A stretch of DNA of 64,000 nt from Paenibacillus mendelii (GCF_024498075.1 NZ_JANHOF010000001.1:1302001-1366000), one strand, 5' to 3'; numbered from the stretch's first letter, positions 17,306-27,851 are shown. Program-made: numbers and translations. The notes: generated by a model not told the origin, from the letters alone.

Positions 17306-18262
17306 TTATCGTCCCAACAGCAGACCGATCGCGGCGAACAGTATACCTACCGCCCAGAATGTGATGACGACGCGCCATTCATTCCATCCGGAGAGCTCGA
17401 AGTGATGATGGATCGGACTCATCTTGAAAATACGCTTGCCTCTTAGTTTAAAGGAGCCTACCTGCAAAATAACCGATAACATCTCGATGACGAATACGCC
17501 CCCGATGATGACGAGTAAAAATTCAGTCTTCGTCAGGATCGCCACGGCCGCCATACCGCCGCCGATGCCCAGCGATCCGGTATCGCCCATGAAGACCTTC
17601 GCCGGGTGGGCATTGAATACAAGGAATCCTAGCAGTGCCCCGATCATCGCGGCGGAGAATATAGCCGATTCATGCTCGCTTGCATGCATGGCCAGCAGCG
17701 TGAATGCGCCGAAAGCGACAGCGCCCGTACCTGCCAGCAAGCCGTCAACGCCGTCCGTGAAGTTAACCGCGTTCGTTGTGCCGAACAGCATGATGACAAC
17801 TAAAGGATAATAAAACCAGCCGAACTCCAGATCAATGGACGTACCCGGGATGTTGACCATCGTGCTGTGGTTCATCTGATAGAGAAGGAAGCATATAATA
17901 ACCGCGAACAGAAATTGGCCGATCAGCTTCTGCTTGGCTGTCAGACCGAGCGACCGCTTAAATACGATTTTGATGTAATCATCCAAAAATCCGATAAGTC
18001 CAAACCCGAGCGACGCGATGAGCAGCACCCAAAATTCGGCCGTTTTATCCGAAAATTTAAGAAAGGCAAGTAGTGTCGCCAGCATTATGATGATGCCGCC
18101 CATTGTCGGCGTGCCCTTCTTCTTCAGATGGCTTTGCGGTCCGTCCGACCGGATTTGCTGGCCGAACTTCAGCCGTCTTAAGAGCGGAATGAACAACGGT
18201 CCGAGTAAAACCGCAAGCAGAAAGGAAGCGCCTATTGAGAGCAATATGACCTTGATGTCCAT
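17306..18262 (-). CDS. mraY: Phospho-MurNAc-pentapeptide transferase MraY
   Basis: A 318-residue integral membrane enzyme with ten predicted helices. It transfers phospho-MurNAc-pentapeptide to undecaprenyl phosphate, forming lipid I. Key acidic motifs are GFLDDYIKI (Asp pair), [13 protein letters not shown] and the loop [10 protein letters not shown], with the C-terminal [12 protein letters not shown]. The sequence [19 protein letters not shown] marks the first cytoplasmic loop. It lies 12 bp after murF. Confidence 0.97.
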   Translation of the reverse strand: MDIKVILLSIGASFLLAVLLGPLFIPLLRRLKFGQQIRSDGPQSHLKKKGTPTMGGIIIMLATLLAFLKFSDKTAEFWVLLIASLGFGLIGFLDDYIKIVFKRSLGLTAKQKLIGQFLFAVIICFLLYQMNHSTMVNIPGTSIDLEFGWFYYPLVVIMLFGTTNAVNFTDGVDGLLAGTGAVAFGAFTLLAMHASEHESAIFSAAMIGALLGFLVFNAHPAKVFMGDTGSLGIGGGMAAVAILTKTEFLLVIIGGVFVIEMLSVILQVGSFKLRGKRIFKMSPIHHHFELSGWNEWRVVITFWAVGILFAAIGLLLGR

Positions 18263-18274
18263 TTTCTCACCCCA

Positions 18275-19699
18275 CTATACGCGCTGCAGCGCTTGGATGA
18301 TCTCTTCCATGCGCATGCCACGCGAACCTTTCACAAGGACGAGATCCTCCGGTGCGAGCCTTGCCTGCAGCCATTCGATCAACGCGTTCTTATCTTCAAA
18401 TGCGATAACCGGCTGGTCGCCGGCTTCACCAATTCCGAAATTTTTGGCAGCAGCTTCAGCCGTATGACGGGACAAGGCTCCATATGTGAGTACGGCATCC
18501 GCTTTATCCGGCAGTACATATTCCCCGATGCCGGCATGCAGCTCGGCCTCCTGAGGGCCAAGCTCCAGCATGTCGCCGAGAACCAGCCACTTGCGCCGGT
18601 AGCCCGATAAATGGGCGACCAGATCGACCGCTGCGCGAACCGCAGTTGGATTGGCGTTATACGCATCGCTTAGCAGCAGCGCTCCATTGGCTGCGCGTAA
18701 CGGCTCAATGCGCATACCGGTCAGAGTCAATCCGCTGAGCCCTTCCTGAATGCGCACTTGCGGAACGCCGAGCAGCATTGCTGCGGCAATTGCCGCAAGG
18801 GCATTAGCTACATTATGCTGTCCGAGAACCGGAATGCGAAGCCCCTTTATCGATCTGCCCGGGTCCTGCTTCGAAACCATATCGAATCGTGAAGCGTCTG
18901 CACCTAGTTCCACGTTCTGCGCTGACCAGTCATTATCTGATCCGATACCGAATGTTTGCGTGGCGATTGACTCCGGCAAGCCTAATGCCTGTACGCCGCT
19001 TCGCAGCAGGGGTTCATCCCCGTTATACAGCAGGATGCCGCCAGGCGTAAGGCCGCTTGCAATTTCCAGCTTCGCCTTCGCGATTCCCTCGCGCGATCCC
19101 AGTTGAAGCAGATGCGCATCCCCAATATTCGTAATAATTGCGATATCCGGTTTTGCGATCCGGGTTAGAAGCTCAATCTCGCCGAAGTCGCTCATGCCCA
19201 TTTCGATAACGGCGGCTTCGACGGTTTCATCCAGCTGCAGTACCGTCAGCGGCAGGCCGATGTGGTTGTTTAGGTTACCTTCCGTTTTGTGCACGCGAAA
19301 AACGCCGGCCAATACCGACGCCGCCATATCCTTGGTTGTCGTCTTCCCGTTGCTGCCGGTTACGCCTATGACCCGTACCTTTAATTCCTGTCTATAGGAA
19401 GATGCCAGCCGTTGAAGGGCAGTAAGTGTATCCTCAACGAAGATGAGCGAGGCTTCAGCCAGCTCTTTCGGAACTTCCCGGTCGGATTGCCACAGAGCGG
19501 CTCCCGCTCCAGAAGCAAATGCGCCTTGAACAAAATCATGTCCATCATAATGCTCTCCGACAAGCGGAATGAACAGCTGACCCTGCTGAACGCGGCGTGA
19601 ATCCGTCGTCACGCCTACCAGTTCCGTCCCGGGGAGACTTGCCTTTGAATTCGTTCCGCCGCTCATGACGGCCATATCGCCTAACGTTCGTTTTATCAC
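18275..19699 (-). CDS. murF: UDP-MurNAc-tripeptide--D-Ala-D-Ala ligase MurF
   Basis: A 474-residue Mur ligase that adds D-Ala-D-Ala to complete the pentapeptide. Signatures: TDSRRVQQGQLFIPL in the N-terminal domain, the P-loop GVTGSNGKTTTKDMAASV (about residue 112), EMGMSDFGEIELL, and DAYNANPTAVRAAVD in the C-terminal domain. The GTG start overlaps the murE stop by 4 bp (GTGA). In B. subtilis murF is outside this cluster, so its presence here marks a more ancestral arrangement. Confidence 0.96.
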   Translation of the reverse strand: MIKRTLGDMAVMSGGTNSKASLPGTELVGVTTDSRRVQQGQLFIPLVGEHYDGHDFVQGAFASGAGAALWQSDREVPKELAEASLIFVEDTLTALQRLASSYRQELKVRVIGVTGSNGKTTTKDMAASVLAGVFRVHKTEGNLNNHIGLPLTVLQLDETVEAAVIEMGMSDFGEIELLTRIAKPDIAIITNIGDAHLLQLGSREGIAKAKLEIASGLTPGGILLYNGDEPLLRSGVQALGLPESIATQTFGIGSDNDWSAQNVELGADASRFDMVSKQDPGRSIKGLRIPVLGQHNVANALAAIAAAMLLGVPQVRIQEGLSGLTLTGMRIEPLRAANGALLLSDAYNANPTAVRAAVDLVAHLSGYRRKWLVLGDMLELGPQEAELHAGIGEYVLPDKADAVLTYGALSRHTAEAAAKNFGIGEAGDQPVIAFEDKNALIEWLQARLAPEDLVLVKGSRGMRMEEIIQALQRV

Positions 19700-21183
19700 T
19701 TTTCCAGACTCCTTATCGCTTCTTTGGCCACTTCACGGTCATCGAAATCATGTGTAACACGGCCAATGATCTGATACGTTTCGTGTCCCTTACCCGCAAT
19801 TAATACTACATCTTCATGGCTGGCCATTTCAACCGCTTTTTGAATCGCCAAGCGGCGGTCGGGCTGCAGCTCATACCTTTCCTGCGGCACGCCGTCGCTT
19901 TGCAGCCCGGCTTCAATGTCGGCCAGAATACGAATCGGATCCTCTGTACGAGGATTATCGGACGTGACGATGACGTAGTCCGAGTAAGCCGCGGCGATGC
20001 TGCCCATGATCGGCCGTTTCGTCTTATCGCGGTCGCCGCCGCAGCCGAAGACGGTAATAATCCGGCCATCGGCGATTTCTTTGACGGCTTTCAACACATT
20101 GTCCAAACCGTCGGGCGTATGTGCGTAGTCGACAATAACCGCGAATTGCTGTCCGGCATGCACGGCCTCAACCCGTCCCGGTACGCCTGGAACGGCCTCG
20201 AGGCTCAGCTTGATCCGCTCCAGCGGAATCTGCTCCACAAGCGCGGCGGTTATGGCGGCTAACGCATTATAGACGTTAAAGGTTCCGGCCATTCGCAATG
20301 TAATATCCGTTTCTCCCCGAAACGTCTTTACATGGAATGAGGTCCCGTGAGCGGTAACCTTGATGTTCGATGCACGTACGTCGGCTTCTTGCTTCACTCC
20401 GTAGGTCAGCACTTCGGCAGCCGTTAAGCGCGCGAAAGTCTCTGAAGCCGGATCATCTGCATTCAACACCGCGTACGACCGTTCTTCCTGCGTGGCCCCG
20501 AAATCATTACCGAGTCTCCCGAACAGAAGTCCCTTGGCAGCGGCGTATCGCTCCATCGTACCGTGATAATCAAGATGATCCTGCGTCAAGTTGGTAAATA
20601 CGGCCGTCCGGTAGCGGCATCCCTTCACACGGCCCTGCTCCAGCGCATGCGAGGATACCTCCATCGCGCAGTAATCCGTTCCCTCTGCGACCATAGCCGC
20701 GAGGTAACGCTGCAGCTCAAGCGCTTCCGGCGTCGTCCCGGACATCGGGTAGGTCTTTCCGCCATAGCGCATTTCAACCGTGCCGATCACCGCTGGCCGA
20801 TGCTCGGCATCAGCCAGTATCCGTTCGATCAAATAGGTCGTCGTCGTCTTGCCATTCGTTCCCGTAATTCCAATGAGCTTAAGTAAGCGGCTCGGATGTC
20901 CGAAATATTCGTCCGCTAAGACAGCCATGGCGAAACGGCTGTCCTTCACAATCAGTTGCGGAATATCGATGGCAAGCCTCCGCTCGACAACGAGCGCTTT
21001 GGCTCCGCGTTTCTGCGCTTCCCCGGCATAATCATGCCCATCCATATTATGGCCAACTAAACAGATGAACAAGTCGCCCTCCGTCACCTTCCGGGAATCC
21101 GTCTGAAGACCTGTTATCTCTGCATGGCCATCACCTGCGACTACCGCCGTTTCCAGCAGCGCCGCCAATTGATTCAGTCGCAT
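19696..21183 (-). CDS. murE: UDP-MurNAc-tripeptide synthetase MurE (meso-DAP type)
   Basis: A 495-residue Mur ligase that adds the third stem residue. P-loop GITGTNGKTTTTYLIERI (about residue 113). The carbamylated Lys region and the substrate-specificity motif DNPR (in TSDNPRTEDP) are present. DNPR is characteristic of meso-diaminopimelate addition, as opposed to the lysine-type motif, so the wall is A1-gamma type. The ATG at 21183 has TAGGAGGAAT upstream; a start 10 codons earlier would overlap that site. Confidence 0.97.
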   Translation of the reverse strand: MRLNQLAALLETAVVAGDGHAEITGLQTDSRKVTEGDLFICLVGHNMDGHDYAGEAQKRGAKALVVERRLAIDIPQLIVKDSRFAMAVLADEYFGHPSRLLKLIGITGTNGKTTTTYLIERILADAEHRPAVIGTVEMRYGGKTYPMSGTTPEALELQRYLAAMVAEGTDYCAMEVSSHALEQGRVKGCRYRTAVFTNLTQDHLDYHGTMERYAAAKGLLFGRLGNDFGATQEERSYAVLNADDPASETFARLTAAEVLTYGVKQEADVRASNIKVTAHGTSFHVKTFRGETDITLRMAGTFNVYNALAAITAALVEQIPLERIKLSLEAVPGVPGRVEAVHAGQQFAVIVDYAHTPDGLDNVLKAVKEIADGRIITVFGCGGDRDKTKRPIMGSIAAAYSDYVIVTSDNPRTEDPIRILADIEAGLQSDGVPQERYELQPDRRLAIQKAVEMASHEDVVLIAGKGHETYQIIGRVTHDFDDREVAKEAIRSLEK

Positions 21184-21267
21184 GTGCCTATTCCTCCTAC
21201 CGGGACCGCTCAAGCCTGCTGCTCAAAGCGTAACCCTATATCTGCTTGATGATATTCTCCATTATGG

Positions 21268-23211
21268 TCAATGATGATGGCTTTCATCATCTTCTTTGGC
21301 TAAATAAATGCGAATCGTCGATCCGCGTTCTACGCGCGTACCTGCAGCCGGCGCTTGACGAATGACCGTATTGCCGCTTCCGGCCGAGGTTAGGTTGAAG
21401 TTCATGTTCATATCTTCATAGATATCGGATACCGTTTTGCCAACGAGATTCGGTACCACAACGATCCGCGGCGCCGCATCTCCATATTTATACTCCCGTT
21501 CGATCTGCTTCGCACGCGGCGTAATTCCCATATATGGCAGCGCATCTGCCAAAATCGCTTGAACGATCGGCGCTGCGACGACACCGCCGAATTGAATGCC
21601 CTGCGGATTGTCTACAGCGACATACACGACGATCTTGGGATCGTCGGCCGGCGCGAATCCAACAAAAGAAACGATGTGCTCGCTTGGCGAATATCTGCCG
21701 TTAATGACCTTCTGCGCAGTCCCCGTCTTGCCTCCTACACGATAACCGTCGATAAAGGCGTTCTTGCCTGTGCCTTTGGCCACGACACTCTCGAGCGCCT
21801 CGCGAACCTGCTGGCTCGTCTTCTCCGACACCACCTGCCTAACCGCCTCCGGCTCAACCGTCTCCACGGTTTCCCCGTTCTCAGGATTGACCCATGACTT
21901 GGCAACATGCGGTTTATAGAGGACGCCGCCGTTGATTGCGGCCGATACGGCTGTAATTTGTTGAATCGGCGTCACAGAAACACCCTGGCCGAAAGCTGTA
22001 GTCGCCAGTTCCACCGGTCCTACCTGCTTTAGCTTGAACAGGATGCCATTCTCCTCGCCGCCCAGATCAATACCTGTTTTCGTGCCAAAGCCGAAGTCGC
22101 GAATATACCCGAACAGCTTTTCTTTTCCGAGGCGGTTGCCGAGTGCGACGAATCCGGGGTTGCATGAATTTTGCACAACCTCCAGGAATGTCTGGCTGCC
22201 ATGTCCGCCCTTCTTCCAGCAGCGCAGCCGGGCACCGCCGATCTCAACTGCGCCAGGATCGAAGAAGTGCTCGTTCTTGAGGTTCACCTTGTTCTCTTCG
22301 AGCGCCGCGGCTAATGTAATGATCTTGAAGGTCGACCCGGGCTCGTAGGTCATCCATATAGGGAGGTTGCGGTTATAGACCTCGGGCTCCGCGTCCCTGA
22401 ATTTATCCGGCTCGAAAGCCGGGCGGCTGGCCATGCCTAATATTTCACCGTTGGTTGGATCCATGGCGATCGCCATAATATTGTCCGCTTGGAACTTCAC
22501 CATCGCCTGGTCAAGCTCCCGCTCCATGATCGACTGGATTTGTTTGTCGATCGTCAGCACCATGTTCAGCCCGTCCTTGGGCTTCAAATACGTATCGGAC
22601 GAACCGGGCATCACTCTGCCCTTGGCATCGGATAAAAAAGAGACGTTCCCGTTTATGCCTTCCAGGAATGAATTGTATTTGGCTTCGACGCCTGTTAAAC
22701 CGCCGTCCAGGCCAACGATTCCAAGCACATGCGATGCAAAATCCCCAAAGGGATAATAGCGTTTATTATCCTCGGCTACGACAACGCCGGCCAGATTCAA
22801 GTCTCTGACCTGCTGTGCCTTCTCTGTTGTTATTTTGCGGCCGCCGGGCTGGACATTGACGATCATCTGTTTCTTCGTAACGAATCCGTACAGCTTCTCT
22901 TCCGTCATCCCCAGCACGTTGGCCAGCTGCGCAGCCGTTCCTTTGGCATCCTTGATCTGCGCGGGAATCACCATAACGGTAGGTGAACTTATATTATACG
23001 CAAGCCGGACGCCGTTTCGGTCCCATATCTCGCCCCGTTTGGCTGAGAATGGAATTTCCCTGCGCCACGAATCCTCTGCTTTCGCGGCAAGCTCCTCACC
23101 TGTCAGCAGCTGGACATAACCGAGACGAACGGCAAGCAGCGAAAAAGCCAAGATAGACACGATCAGCGCGATAAAAAGTCTACGCCGGACGGTTACATTC
23201 GATACTTTCAC
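21268..23211 (-). CDS. spoVD: Sporulation class B penicillin-binding protein SpoVD
   Basis: A 647-residue bitopic transpeptidase. One N-terminal transmembrane helix (about 10-32), a dimerisation domain with FSAKRGEIWDRNG, then the transpeptidase domain with the active-site tetrad STFK near residue 293, SCN near 349 and KTG in GGKTGTAQK. One PASTA domain at the C-terminus begins VVVPNLVGKTVSDIYEDMN. SpoVD makes spore cortex with SpoVE. Start GTG with GGAGGGGGAAA. The protein ends in a natural DDESHHH tail. It is separated from pbpB by the repeat-filled gap. Confidence 0.94.
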   Translation of the reverse strand: MKVSNVTVRRRLFIALIVSILAFSLLAVRLGYVQLLTGEELAAKAEDSWRREIPFSAKRGEIWDRNGVRLAYNISSPTVMVIPAQIKDAKGTAAQLANVLGMTEEKLYGFVTKKQMIVNVQPGGRKITTEKAQQVRDLNLAGVVVAEDNKRYYPFGDFASHVLGIVGLDGGLTGVEAKYNSFLEGINGNVSFLSDAKGRVMPGSSDTYLKPKDGLNMVLTIDKQIQSIMERELDQAMVKFQADNIMAIAMDPTNGEILGMASRPAFEPDKFRDAEPEVYNRNLPIWMTYEPGSTFKIITLAAALEENKVNLKNEHFFDPGAVEIGGARLRCWKKGGHGSQTFLEVVQNSCNPGFVALGNRLGKEKLFGYIRDFGFGTKTGIDLGGEENGILFKLKQVGPVELATTAFGQGVSVTPIQQITAVSAAINGGVLYKPHVAKSWVNPENGETVETVEPEAVRQVVSEKTSQQVREALESVVAKGTGKNAFIDGYRVGGKTGTAQKVINGRYSPSEHIVSFVGFAPADDPKIVVYVAVDNPQGIQFGGVVAAPIVQAILADALPYMGITPRAKQIEREYKYGDAAPRIVVVPNLVGKTVSDIYEDMNMNFNLTSAGSGNTVIRQAPAAGTRVERGSTIRIYLAKEDDESHHH

Positions 23212-23327
23212 TTGTCTTTCCCCCTCCACAAGGCGCTTGAACGAAGGAACATGTCCTTCATTCTATCTAATCCAAGCCTATTCGGAATAAAAAGGGGTTA
23301 GAACAAGCCTTCACTTGCTCCGGTGTA

Positions 23328-24016
23328 CGAGCTGCCGCTATGCCGGGATGGATGCCGGCTCTGTAAAACCATAAACCGGCGTTACAGGCCGTTCCTTCGG
23401 CGCCTCATCCAGCTGTAACGCCGGTTTCCGGCTCTACAGCTGCTCCGTATGACGCCGGACTTGCGGTGCCGGCTCTGTAAGACCATAAAGTGGCGTTACA
23501 GGCCGTTCCTTCGGCGCATCATCCTGTTGTAACGCCGGTTTCCGGCGCTACAGCTGCTCTGTATGGACGCCGGTCTTGCGGTGACGGCTCTGTAAGACCA
23601 TAAAGCGGCGTTACAGGCCGCAACTTCGGCGCCTCGACCTGCTGTAACGCCAGTTTCCGGCGTTACAGCTGCTCCTTATGACGCCGGACATGCGAAGTCG
23701 GCTCTGTAAGACCATAAACCGGCGTTACAGGCCGCACCCTCGGCGCATCATCCTGCTGTAACGCCAGTTTCCGGCGCTACAGCAGCTCCGTATGACGCCG
23801 ATCTTACGAATCCAGCTCTGTAAGACCACAAACCGGCGTTACAGGCCGTTCCTTCGGTGCCTCATCCAGCTGTAACGCCGATTTCCGGCGCTACAGCTGC
23901 TCCGTATGACGCCGGTCTTGCGATGACAGCTCTGTAAGACCAAAAAGCGGCGTTACAGGCCGTTCCTTCGGTGCCTCATCCAGCTGTAACGCCGGTTTCC
24001 GGCGCTACAGCTGCTC
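23328..24016. repeat. Tandem array of ~114-bp hairpin-forming repeats
   Basis: Six units begin at 23357, 23471, 23586, 23700, 23814 and 23928, with spacing of 114 or 115 bp. The last is partial, and a degenerate half unit precedes the first. Each unit contains GGCTCTGTAA, CCGGCGTTACAG, CTGTAACGCCGG and CCGGCGCTACAG in that order. The third can pair with the second (loop about 25 nt, itself holding GCCG...CGGC) or with the fourth (3-nt loop), so the folds exclude each other. Units are joined without spacers. No convincing reading frame crosses it. It fills most of the 938-bp gap between spoVD and pbpB. Confidence 0.93.
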
Positions 24017-24149
24017 AGCCCGAACCGCTGACGAGCGTATCCGGATCACCACTACGGCACCGGAACTCAAGCTGCTTCCTCTTACAGCAGCAGAGGAGCC
24101 ATATCGACATAAATCCATTTCAGACATTACTCACGAGGACAAGGTCGAA

Positions 24150-26372
24150 TCACTCACTTTTACCCTCTTCCGCTTTATTACCGGCATCGGAACCATCTCC
24201 ACTTTCGGCGTTTGTATCCGGTCCCGGAGGCGTCAGCACCAGCTTCAGCACCCGCTCACCATTTTGCATCGCAGCGACTTGAGCCGTTACGAAGCCCTGT
24301 CCCTCTGTTACGCAGCGAATGTTCAGCAGCGTACAAATTTCAAGCGCGTCCCTCAGCGGCAGGCCTCTCATGTTCGGGATCGGCAGCTTGTCGCGATCCT
24401 CCGTGATGAGATACACCTTCTGATTCAAGCTCGTCTCCGTGCCCAGCTTCGGAATTTGCTGCTTGACCGCCGTACCGGAGCCCACGATCTCCGCAACGAG
24501 TGAACGCGATTTCAGCTCCGCCTTCGCTTGACTCAGGCCAAGACCGGACAGGTCGGGAACGGTAACTGTCATTTCCTTCTGCTTGGTCGTCGACTTCGAT
24601 CCTGAATTGGCAGGCAGCACGGGCATGACATTCATCTTCCGCAAGCTCTGCTCCACGATCTTCTTGAATACCGGCGCCGCAACCGAGCCGCCGCCAGCAT
24701 ATCTGTCATTCGGTTCGTCCACGACAACGTAAACGATGATTTTGGGATTGCCAACCGGGGCGAACCCGATGAAGGACACGACGTATTTCTCGTCGGAATA
24801 CCCTTTCCCGTCGGTAACCTTCTGTGCGGTACCGGTTTTGCCTGCTACCCGGTAGCCCGGGATGTACGCGTTCTTACCCGTACCGATCTTCTGATCGGAG
24901 ACGACCTGCTCCAAATATTCGCTTACCTGCTTGGATGTCTCCTCAGAGATAACTTGACGGACCATCTTCGGCTGAACGACCTCTGTCTTATTCGTGACAG
25001 GGTCCTCGATCTCTTTGATAATATGCGGCTGCATGAGTTTACCGCCATTCGCAACCGCGGCTACAGCCGTAATTTGCTGGATTGGCGTGACCGAGACCGG
25101 CCCCTGCCCGAAGGATGCGGTAGCAACCTCTACTGCCCGGTTGGGGTTAATGTTCATAACCCCGTTAATTTCGCCTGGCAGCTCTATGCCGGTCTTCTGG
25201 CCGAACCCGAAATCTTTAATATACTGGATCAGCTTATCCGCCTTCAAGCGCTCGTACCCCATCTTAACAAAAGCAACGTTACTGGAACGCTTCAGCCCCT
25301 CCAGAAAACTAATCGAGCCCCAGCCCTCGCGCTTAACATCGCGCAACCAACTTTTTCCAACTTTTATTTTTCCCGACATGTATTCTTCATTGGGGTTAAA
25401 CACGCCTTCTTCCACAGCGCCTGCCAACGTAACAATCTTAAACGTAGACCCCGGTTCGTAGCTCGACTTGGTGATATGGTTGTAGAAGTTGATCTGTGGA
25501 GCCTTCCCGAATTCGTTCGGGTTGAATGTCGGCATATTCGCCATCCCGAGAATTTCCATCGTCTGCGGATCTGCCGCTATGGCGGTAATGCTCTTCGGCT
25601 GATACTTATCGTACGCTTCTTGTATCGCTTCTTCAACATAATGCTGAATGTCAGCGTCAATCGTCAGCTTTACGTTCTTTCCATCGCGAGATGGCTTGAA
25701 CTCCACCTTCTCATTCTCAAGTATGATGCCGTTGCCGTCGCGCTTGTACTGAATCTTGCCCTCTACGCCTTTGAGCTCGTTGTCGTAATAGGCTTCGAGA
25801 CCTGTAATGGCCTTGCCGTCCTTATCTACATAGCCGATTAAATGCGCGGCCAGCTTATTCTTGGGATAATAGCGCTTTTGCTGGTCGATCAAATAGATGC
25901 CCACGTCAGTTTTCTTGGTTTGCTCCTTCAGCTCTTCCCGAAAGTTGATGATCCGGTCCCTGACCGACTTATCTATCTTCCAGCCTTCTTTCCTAACCTC
26001 CCGCTGCGTGAAGAAGGTTCCGTCATCCTTCTTCGCCGTTACGATTTCGCGAAGCTCCGATTCCGATTTTCCTAGGATCGTATGGAGTTTACTCACCACG
26101 AAATTTTCGATACCCAGCTCATGAATAACCTTCGGGTTCACAGCCACGGTATAGGCGGCCGTATCCATGGCAAGCACATTGCCCTCCCGGTCGCTTATCG
26201 TGCCGCGTACCGGTACGAGCGTCTCCGATTTGGACCACACGACACGCGCCTTCTCTGTCCAGTAATCAGCCTTGACGACCTGCACCCAGTAGATTTTGCC
26301 CACCAAAACAACAAAAAAGAGGGTGATAAGCCCTCCGACCAGCAACGTCCGTAATTTGATTCTCTTTGTCAT
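24150..26372 (-). CDS. pbpB: Division penicillin-binding protein 2B (class B, PASTA)
   Basis: A 740-residue bitopic transpeptidase. It has one N-terminal membrane helix (about 10-30), a dimerisation domain starting VPVRGTISDREGNVLA, and the transpeptidase domain with STFK (in YEPGSTFKIVTL), SSN (in KRSSNVAFVK) and KTG (in AGKTGTAQK). Two PASTA domains follow (VPDLSGLGLSQAK and IPNMRGLPLRDAL), with an acidic disordered tail. It is the septal crosslinking enzyme partnered with FtsL/DivIC/DivIB. Start ATG at 26372 with AAGGTGACC. It lies 10 bp after ftsL. Confidence 0.94.
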   Translation of the reverse strand: MTKRIKLRTLLVGGLITLFFVVLVGKIYWVQVVKADYWTEKARVVWSKSETLVPVRGTISDREGNVLAMDTAAYTVAVNPKVIHELGIENFVVSKLHTILGKSESELREIVTAKKDDGTFFTQREVRKEGWKIDKSVRDRIINFREELKEQTKKTDVGIYLIDQQKRYYPKNKLAAHLIGYVDKDGKAITGLEAYYDNELKGVEGKIQYKRDGNGIILENEKVEFKPSRDGKNVKLTIDADIQHYVEEAIQEAYDKYQPKSITAIAADPQTMEILGMANMPTFNPNEFGKAPQINFYNHITKSSYEPGSTFKIVTLAGAVEEGVFNPNEEYMSGKIKVGKSWLRDVKREGWGSISFLEGLKRSSNVAFVKMGYERLKADKLIQYIKDFGFGQKTGIELPGEINGVMNINPNRAVEVATASFGQGPVSVTPIQQITAVAAVANGGKLMQPHIIKEIEDPVTNKTEVVQPKMVRQVISEETSKQVSEYLEQVVSDQKIGTGKNAYIPGYRVAGKTGTAQKVTDGKGYSDEKYVVSFIGFAPVGNPKIIVYVVVDEPNDRYAGGGSVAAPVFKKIVEQSLRKMNVMPVLPANSGSKSTTKQKEMTVTVPDLSGLGLSQAKAELKSRSLVAEIVGSGTAVKQQIPKLGTETSLNQKVYLITEDRDKLPIPNMRGLPLRDALEICTLLNIRCVTEGQGFVTAQVAAMQNGERVLKLVLTPPGPDTNAESGDGSDAGNKAEEGKSE

Positions 26373-26382
26373 CGCGGTCACC

Positions 26383-26778
26383 TTATTCCTTAGGAGCCGT
26401 ATCGGTCGGTTGTTCTTTTTTGTCGACCATAACATCCTGCTTGGATGCCGACATGTTCATGCTCTTCGCAATTTTATTGATACGATCCGGGTCGCCCAAG
26501 ATTTGAACCTGCTTCTGCAGCTCTTTCATCTCGACAGACATCTCGTTATACTCGTTGGTTAGATTCCGGATTTCGAGATTCATCTTGTACACCTCCGCAT
26601 AGCGGAAGATGATGACCCCTGCAATCAGTACGCCGACGATGATCGTGAATAACCAGAGCAGTTTCTCCTGTACCGGAAGCGACTTCCGTTTAACGACGAC
26701 CGTTCTTTTCTCCCGGTAGACTTGCTCCTCCGGTTTGCGTTTCGGTTGCAGCGCCAAATTGCCGTTTTGATATGCCAA
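26383..26778 (-). CDS. ftsL: Cell division protein FtsL
   Basis: A 131-residue bitopic protein. A basic cytoplasmic N-terminus (KRTVVVKRKSLPVQEK) precedes a single transmembrane helix (about 40-62) and an extracellular coiled coil with leucine heptads (NLEIRNLTNEYNEMSVEMKE), then DRINKIAKSMNM. FtsL forms the divisome core complex with DivIC and DivIB. Sequence identity in this family is low, so the call rests on the architecture and on its place between rsmH and pbpB. Confidence 0.9.
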   Translation of the reverse strand: MAYQNGNLALQPKRKPEEQVYREKRTVVVKRKSLPVQEKLLWLFTIIVGVLIAGVIIFRYAEVYKMNLEIRNLTNEYNEMSVEMKELQKQVQILGDPDRINKIAKSMNMSASKQDVMVDKKEQPTDTAPKE

Positions 26779-26858
26779 ATGTTTTCCCTCCCATGATTCG
26801 TTTATATAGGATAAAATTTGTTGTAATTGTCGAATGCTGCCTAGTTGTAGTTACACGG

Positions 26859-27791
26859 CTATAGCTTCTCTGCAACTCTTAATTTCGCCGATCTCGATCT
26901 CGGATTCAGCGCCAGTTCCTCTTCGCCGGGAACAATCGGCTTGCGGTTGACCAGCTTCAGCACACCTTTTGATCCGCATACACACATTGGAAAATCCGGC
27001 GGGCAGGTGCATCTTTCAACAAATTTCGCAAAAAATTGCTTGCAAATCCGGTCTTCCAAGGAATGAAAGGTGATCACGGATGCCCGGCCGCCTGGCTTCA
27101 ACACTCGTACCGTCTGTTCAAGCGCCGCTTCCTCCGCACCCAGTTCATCGTTAACGGCGATCCGCAGCGCTTGAAAGGATCGTTTCGCCGGATGGGGTCC
27201 TGTCCGCCTTGCGGCAGCAGGAATGCCGGACTTGATGAGCTCTACGAGCTCTCCGGTCGTCTCGATCGGCTGTTCTTCCCTGGCTGCAATAATCTTACGG
27301 GCAATGTTCCTGGCGAAACGTTCCTCCCCGTAGTCCGCCAGAATGCGAGAGATCTCCCGCTCCTCCCACGTATTAATGATGTCATGTGCCGTTAACATGC
27401 CATGCTGATCCATCCGCATATCAAGCGGCGCATCGTGATTATAACTGAAGCCTCGTTCCGCCTCGTCCAGTTGAGGACTTGAAACGCCTAAATCAAACAA
27501 CACACCGTCTACCTGCGTAACGCCGATCTCGCCCAGCATCCGCTCCAGATGGCGGAAATTGTTCTTAACGAGCGTTACCCGGTCCAGATATGGAGCCAGA
27601 CGGACGCGCGCGTTATCATGCGCCCATTCATCCTGATCGAACGCGATCAGCCGTCCCTCGAGGCCAAGCCTTGACGCGATGAGCTCGCTGTGGCCGGCAC
27701 CGCCTAACGTACAATCGACATAAATGCCATCCGGTCGGATGGCCAGCCCATCGACCGCTTCTTCCTTGAGCACCGTAACATGTTGAAACAA
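26859..27791 (-). CDS. rsmH: 16S rRNA m4C1402 methyltransferase RsmH
   Basis: A 310-residue SAM methyltransferase that N4-methylates C1402 of 16S rRNA. Motif I is [16 protein letters not shown], followed by [11 protein letters not shown]. The catalytic-region signature [14 protein letters not shown] and the family motif [15 protein letters not shown] are clear. RAFQ-type segment [12 protein letters not shown] lies late in the protein. It follows mraZ after 60 bp, as in nearly all dcw clusters (formerly mraW). Confidence 0.97.
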   Translation of the reverse strand: MFQHVTVLKEEAVDGLAIRPDGIYVDCTLGGAGHSELIASRLGLEGRLIAFDQDEWAHDNARVRLAPYLDRVTLVKNNFRHLERMLGEIGVTQVDGVLFDLGVSSPQLDEAERGFSYNHDAPLDMRMDQHGMLTAHDIINTWEEREISRILADYGEERFARNIARKIIAAREEQPIETTGELVELIKSGIPAAARRTGPHPAKRSFQALRIAVNDELGAEEAALEQTVRVLKPGGRASVITFHSLEDRICKQFFAKFVERCTCPPDFPMCVCGSKGVLKLVNRKPIVPGEEELALNPRSRSAKLRVAEKL

Positions 27792-27851
27792 GCTGTAACC
27801 CTCCCGGCTCTATGGTCGACTGGCACGACCGGTAAACCGGTGGCCTGCGAT

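Noticed and set aside
23328-24016. CRISPR array
   Set aside because: Units are 114-115 bp and adjoin directly with no variable spacers; there are no cas genes nearby.
23971-24282. 103-codon plus-strand frame partly inside the repeats
   Set aside because: It spans repeat sequence and the antisense of pbpB, lacks a ribosome site and has low-complexity composition.
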